This document shows, in pieces, positions 36,758 to 40,274 of a DNA stretch of 40,274 bases. This DNA comes from Gordonia otitidis NBRC 100426 (lineage in GTDB: Bacteria > Actinomycetota > Actinomycetes > Mycobacteriales > Mycobacteriaceae): assembly GCF_000248075.1 (NCBI RefSeq), contig NZ_BAFB01000108.1, positions 1-40,274 on the forward strand. The letters run 5' to 3'. Within the stretch, counting starts at the first letter, position 1; each line of letters begins with the position of its first letter. Below the pieces are notes generated by a model. The model was not told the DNA's origin and did not search any database. It saw only the letters and a program-made list of their open reading frames with translations. Made by a program: the position numbers and the translations under genes.

Positions 36758-36856
36758 GGGATCCGTCTCACACCGATGTACTAGCGTGGTCGGGGAACTG
36801 CCGTCCCCGCCGACGCTGGGGAACGGTTCGAATGCTTCGAGCAGGAGATGTGACGT

Positions 36857-38209
36857 ATGAGCTATCAGCCGGGGGGCTCCGGTTTCGGAGCCTCTGAATC
36901 GAGCCAGGGCTATGGTCGGTCGGCCGGTCAGTCCGCCGGTCAACCAGGCGGGCCCGGCTCGGGATATCCCCAGGCCGGCAGTGGCCAGCACAGCCAGGAC
37001 CAGCAGACTCCGCCGCAGTACGGATACGGCCAGCAGTCCGCTGGACAATACGGTTACGGCCAGACGCCCGGATACAACCAGCAGGGAGCCCAGGGCTACG
37101 GGCAGCCGCAGGGTTACGGCGAACAGGGCTATGGCGAACAGGGGTACGGCCAGCAAGGCTATCCCCAGAGCCAATACGGCCAACCGGAGTACGCACAGCC
37201 GGGCTACGGTCAGCAAGACCCCAGCCAGTATGGATACGGGCAGGGCCAGTACGGCTACGGATCAGCGCAGAAGCCCGTTGGCCAGGGCCTTCCGGCAAAC
37301 CTCCCGGTGATCCTGGGGATCGCCCTGAGCGCGCTGTCGGCGGTGAATCTCCTGATCGGCTTCTGGAACGACGGCACCGGTCTGATCAACGGAGTCATCG
37401 TCATCGTGCTCGCGTTGCTCGCGGCGCTGGTGCCCACCAAGGTCGGGGTGAACGCGATCGTCCCCGTGGTGGCCGCGTGGACCAGCGCGGTGGCGATCGG
37501 CCACATCTATTCGATCATCCATCTCGCGGTGGGTGACTTCGGTCCGTACTCGCCGACCACCCCTGCGATTGACTACGTACAGCTCGTTCTCGAACTGTTC
37601 ATCGCAGGACTGGCGATCTTCTGGCTGCTCGTTGTTCTCGGCCAGGTCAAGGTCGCACCGGCTGCTGGCGCGACGTCGGGGTCGATCCCTGCAGGGTCGA
37701 CGGTGACCGCTGCGGAGCAGACCACCGTCATATCCGCGACCGCGCCCGCCACTCAGGCATACGGACAGGCGTACGGGCAGGGGCAGACGTATGGGCAGTC
37801 AACCGCTGCCGGATACGGCGATGCTCAGGCGTCGGGTAAGGCTCAGGCGCCGGTGGCGTCGAATTACGGCCAGTCCGCGTACACGTACGGCCAGTCGCCC
37901 AGTTCTCAGTCCGGTGCGACGTCGTCCTACGGCGCGGGCGCCCCGTCGTCTGCACCCACTCCATCCGTGCCTGGTGCATCAGCGTCTTCGGCATCTGCGC
38001 CTGGTGCATCTGCGTCCAGCCCATCTGCGCCGTCCGGCGACCAGTCGACCGGTCCCTCGGCTTCCACGGAGCCGCGCAGTGCGGCGTCGCCCCCCGCCTC
38101 GCCCACGTCGAGCCCTTCGGCAGCAGCGGGATACGCGGACCGCACCTCGGCGTTCACCAAGCCGGGGCCGCATGATCAGCCGGGGCAGAGCGGCTCGTCG
38201 CAGAGCTGA
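36857..38209 (+). CDS. DUF5336 membrane protein with Q/G/Y-rich N-terminal region (Rv0954-like)
   Basis: A 450-residue protein from ATG 36857 with GGAG upstream. Residues 1-140 are low complexity, built of GYGQ-like units rich in Gln, Gly, Tyr and Pro. Four membrane helices follow at about 148-170, 175-200, 203-228 and 238-265 (the DUF5336 core). The C-terminal 180 residues are disordered, Ser/Ala/Gly/Gln-rich with more YGQ motifs. Rv0954, related to a 34-kDa mycobacterial antigen, carries its tail mainly at the C-terminus, so this one is longer and two-sided. Its place before the PerM-like gene points to the division/envelope machinery. The 100-bp leader has a TACTAG element (36779-36784) and a small hairpin (36791-36809). 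Confidence 0.87.
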   Translation: MSYQPGGSGFGASESSQGYGRSAGQSAGQPGGPGSGYPQAGSGQHSQDQQTPPQYGYGQQSAGQYGYGQTPGYNQQGAQGYGQPQGYGEQGYGEQGYGQQGYPQSQYGQPEYAQPGYGQQDPSQYGYGQGQYGYGSAQKPVGQGLPANLPVILGIALSALSAVNLLIGFWNDGTGLINGVIVIVLALLAALVPTKVGVNAIVPVVAAWTSAVAIGHIYSIIHLAVGDFGPYSPTTPAIDYVQLVLELFIAGLAIFWLLVVLGQVKVAPAAGATSGSIPAGSTVTAAEQTTVISATAPATQAYGQAYGQGQTYGQSTAAGYGDAQASGKAQAPVASNYGQSAYTYGQSPSSQSGATSSYGAGAPSSAPTPSVPGASASSASAPGASASSPSAPSGDQSTGPSASTEPRSAASPPASPTSSPSAAAGYADRTSAFTKPGPHDQPGQSGSSQS

Positions 38210-38258
38210 CCTCGCCTGGCGATCGGCGGCGATCTGCTGAGAATCGCATCACCACGTA

Positions 38259-38290
38259 TGGAGGGCTTCGCCGGACGGCGGGGCCCTCCA
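38259..38290 (+). terminator. Hairpin after the DUF5336 gene
   Basis: TGGAGGGC (38259-38266) pairs with GCCCTCCA (38283-38290), with an inner CGCC/GGCG stem. It starts 50 bp after the stop. No U-run follows. Confidence 0.55.
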
Positions 38291-38390
38291 CGCGTCTCAT
38301 ACCCGCTCGTGTCATTCGGTGCGTGTCGTGAGCATCACCCCTCGGCGCGTCTCCGACTCAACTGCAGTCACTCGTGTCACGCTCGTAACG

Positions 38391-40004
38391 ATGTCGTCGA
38401 TCAGGTCTGTGTCCTCAGAAAGTCTCTCCGCACGCTTGCGCCAGGTGCGGCGGGCGACCCGCGCGCAGCGGGTCGGCACCGAGGGCACGGCGCGTGAACT
38501 GGTCCTCGTGGCGTTCGGGGTTCCCGTCGTCACGGTGATGGTCGTCCTTGTCTGCGTGCTTGCCGTTCTCCTCATGTCCGGGGGTGACATGTCGGGGATC
38601 GCGAGTTCGATCTCCGCGTGCTGGCTCGCGATCCACCAGGTGCCGCTGACGATGAACGGCGTGACCCTCGGCGTGCTGCCCTTGTTGCCGACGCTGCTCG
38701 TCGCTGCGGGGACCGCAGGGTTCGCCTCGTCCGCCAGCCGGGTGGGGCGATCGCCGTCGGAACTGGCCGCTATCGCAGCAGCCGCCGTGGGCGGACCGCT
38801 CGTCATCACGGCCATGGCGTTGGCTGTGCTCATGGACGGGTCGTCGGACATGCCCGTCGCCGCGCCGAATGCGTTGTTGGCCTTCGGGTGCACGATCGCT
38901 CTGCACGGGATTGCGACCGCGGCGGGTGTCGTCTGGCGACGACGCCGGGATCTCGCCACCCAGGCGTCGGTCACGGCAGCCGACCGTCGAGGATTACGTT
39001 TCGGTCTGCTCGCGGCGGTGGCACTTCTCGCGGCGGGTTCGATCCTGGTGCTGGTCCGCCTGCTGCTGAGTTTTTCCGAGGTCGGGCACCTCATCAGCGG
39101 TGGCTACCGATTCGATGGCTATCTGGGGCTCACGGTCCTGTCGATTCTGTACCTGCCCAACGTCATCGTCGGCGCAACGGCGGTGCTGGTCGGGGCGAGC
39201 GCCCACATCGGGACGATGTCTGTCGACCTGTTGTCGGTGCGCAGCGGCCCGATGCCTCCGGTGCCGTTGCTCGCCGCGCTCCCCGAGACCGACCACGGTT
39301 CACTCGGGATCCTCGGATTCGTGGTGCCCGCAGCCATCGCCGGTTACGTCGGTTGGCGATGCCGGTCCCTCGACCCGATCGCCCATGTGCGCTCGGTCGG
39401 CGTCGCCGGTGCCGTTGCGGCGTCGATGATCGTGTTACTCGGCTGGCCCGCGGGTGGCCAGCTCGGTGAGATCGGCGCGACCGGCATCAACGTCGCCGCC
39501 GCAGGCGTGTTCACCTTCGGCTGGATCGCCGTGGTCGGACTCATCGTCGCGCTGGTCTATGGCTGCCTTCCGTCGACCCGGCAGGCAAGGCTGCAGCCCG
39601 ATCTCCACGACGACCTCGACGCGTGGTTCGACGACCAGGAACTCGACGACGCCGGATACGACGACGACTACGTCGTAGAGTCCTGGGACGTCGATCGTCC
39701 GCAGAGCGACACCGACCTGGATCGCGATGAGGGTGACGAGTGGGGCATGGACGACGAGTCGGACATCGACGAGATCGGGGATGACGCCGACGGCACCGAG
39801 GATCTCGTCGACGGCACCGGCTTGGACGTCGACGGCACCGACTTGGACGGCGACGGCACCGCCTTGGATGCCGACGGCACCGCCTTGGACGCCGAGGGCA
39901 CCAGCGCGGACGGCGACGGCACCGAGGATCTCGTCGACGGCACCGTCGGCGCCGCGCCTCGCTCACAACGGGCGAACAGCGATCCATTAGGCTCGCAGAT
40001 GTGA
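38391..40004 (+). CDS. perM: PerM-like DUF6350 integral membrane protein
   Basis: About 537 residues from ATG 38391; in-frame GTGs at 38319 and 38328 would add up to 24 residues, and no start has a good ribosome site. Roughly ten membrane helices span residues 35-405 (for example VVTVMVVLVCVLAVLLM, GVLPLLPTLLVAAGTAG, LLAAVALLAAGSILVLVRLLL). Loop motifs such as GYRFDGYLGLTVLSILYLPNVIVGA and LALLPETD-like LLAALPETDHG are conserved in the family. The C-terminal 130 residues are cytoplasmic, very acidic and end in heptad repeats. Rv0955 (PerM) supports the divisome under infection conditions in M. tuberculosis. It sits between DUF5336 and purN exactly as there. purN starts inside its stop. Confidence 0.88.
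   Translation: MSSIRSVSSESLSARLRQVRRATRAQRVGTEGTARELVLVAFGVPVVTVMVVLVCVLAVLLMSGGDMSGIASSISACWLAIHQVPLTMNGVTLGVLPLLPTLLVAAGTAGFASSASRVGRSPSELAAIAAAAVGGPLVITAMALAVLMDGSSDMPVAAPNALLAFGCTIALHGIATAAGVVWRRRRDLATQASVTAADRRGLRFGLLAAVALLAAGSILVLVRLLLSFSEVGHLISGGYRFDGYLGLTVLSILYLPNVIVGATAVLVGASAHIGTMSVDLLSVRSGPMPPVPLLAALPETDHGSLGILGFVVPAAIAGYVGWRCRSLDPIAHVRSVGVAGAVAASMIVLLGWPAGGQLGEIGATGINVAAAGVFTFGWIAVVGLIVALVYGCLPSTRQARLQPDLHDDLDAWFDDQELDDAGYDDDYVVESWDVDRPQSDTDLDRDEGDEWGMDDESDIDEIGDDADGTEDLVDGTGLDVDGTDLDGDGTALDADGTALDAEGTSADGDGTEDLVDGTVGAAPRSQRANSDPLGSQM
39789..39944 (+). repeat. 21-bp tandem repeat, about 7.5 copies, at the end of the PerM-like gene
   Basis: Units beginning GACGGCACC (once GAGGGCACC) recur every 21 bp from 39789 and encode DGT plus four residues (EDLV, GLDV, DLDG, ALDA, ALDA, SADG, EDLV). 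The first and seventh units are identical, suggesting unequal exchange or gene conversion. Confidence 0.92.
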
Positions 40005-40274
40005 CCCGAACTCCCATCGACGCTGCCGGCAACCCGGTACGCGTCCCCATCGTCGTGATGGCGTCGGGAACGGGAACACTGCTCGAGTCGCTCATCGACC
40101 GCGCCGACGGACCGGACGCCGCCTTCGAGGTGGCCGCTGTTGTCGTCGACCGCGACTGCCGCGCAGCGTCGATCGCGCAACGCCACGACATCCCGGTTGT
40201 CGTCTGCCGTGTGTCCGATCACGCCGATCGAGCGCGCTGGGATGAGACCCTGACCGAACAGGTGTCCGCGGTTG
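40001..40274 (+). CDS. purN: Phosphoribosylglycinamide formyltransferase (N-terminal part, cut by window edge)
   Basis: GTG 40001 overlaps the perM-like TGA (GTGA). The 91 visible residues contain VPIVVMASGTGTLLESLID, the PurN phosphate-binding start (usually SG-x-G-[ST]-[NL]-L), then VAAVVVDRDCRAASIAQRHDIPVVV, matching the family's sugar-phosphate region. It adds formyl from 10-formyl-THF to GAR in purine synthesis. The order perM, purN matches Rv0955-Rv0956. The active-site Asn/His/Asp lie beyond the window. Confidence 0.9.
   Translation, partial: MTRTPIDAAGNPVRVPIVVMASGTGTLLESLIDRADGPDAAFEVAAVVVDRDCRAASIAQRHDIPVVVCRVSDHADRARWDETLTEQVSAV

Overview
The window is a high-GC actinobacterial chromosome segment, most likely from a mycolic-acid-containing Mycobacteriales genus such as Gordonia or a close relative. 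This rests on gene content and gene order; no rRNA or tRNA gene is present to fix the genus. The order Fpg-type glycosylase, SDR, pgi, chorismate mutase, UvrD1/PcrA, M23 peptidase, sucC, sucD, then DUF5336 protein, PerM-type protein and purN matches, as I recall it, the Mycobacterium tuberculosis Rv0944-Rv0956 neighbourhood. The window is cut inside cysQ on the left and inside purN on the right.

Layout. 1-9 kb: cysQ (partial), Fpg/Nei glycosylase, a PrmC-like methyltransferase with degraded motifs, an SDR, a CtpF-like P-type cation ATPase, a lipoprotein, a small hypothetical protein, pgi and chorismate mutase. 9-17.5 kb: a large orphan membrane protein, pcrA/uvrD1, a membrane-anchored LytM/M23 peptidase, and sucCD closed by a strong terminator. 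17.5-22.3 kb: a 9-residue-repeat protein overlapping an RDD membrane protein, an AccD3-type carboxyltransferase fused to a Nudix domain, a nitroreductase and a TetR regulator. 22.3-26.4 kb: a repeat-rich spacer and a giant indolepyruvate:ferredoxin oxidoreductase-family gene (minus strand) split by a single-base frameshift. 26.5-36.8 kb: a divergent, tightly packed seven-gene operon: accD1, accA1, fadE19, maoC, citE, an acyl-CoA synthetase and acetoacetyl-CoA synthetase. 36.8-40.3 kb: DUF5336 membrane protein with a Q/G/Y-rich tail, PerM-like DUF6350 protein, purN (partial).

How the genes fit together. The 26.5-36.8 kb operon reads as a leucine-catabolic module: isovaleryl-CoA dehydrogenase, 3-methylcrotonyl-CoA carboxylase, MaoC hydratase and CitE-type lyase yield acetyl-CoA and acetoacetate, and acetoacetyl-CoA synthetase recovers the acetoacetate. 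The divergent oxidoreductase could feed it by converting 2-oxoacids to acyl-CoAs. The 210-bp region between the two transcripts carries two different palindromes, each sitting on a recognisable promoter. This block and the AccD3/RDD/nitroreductase genes occupy about 19 kb between sucD and the DUF5336 gene, which I recall as close neighbours in M. tuberculosis.

A second theme is in-frame tandem repeats. Four unrelated genes carry 21-bp minisatellites, and others carry 18-, 27- or 36-bp units, mostly at termini or domain linkers.
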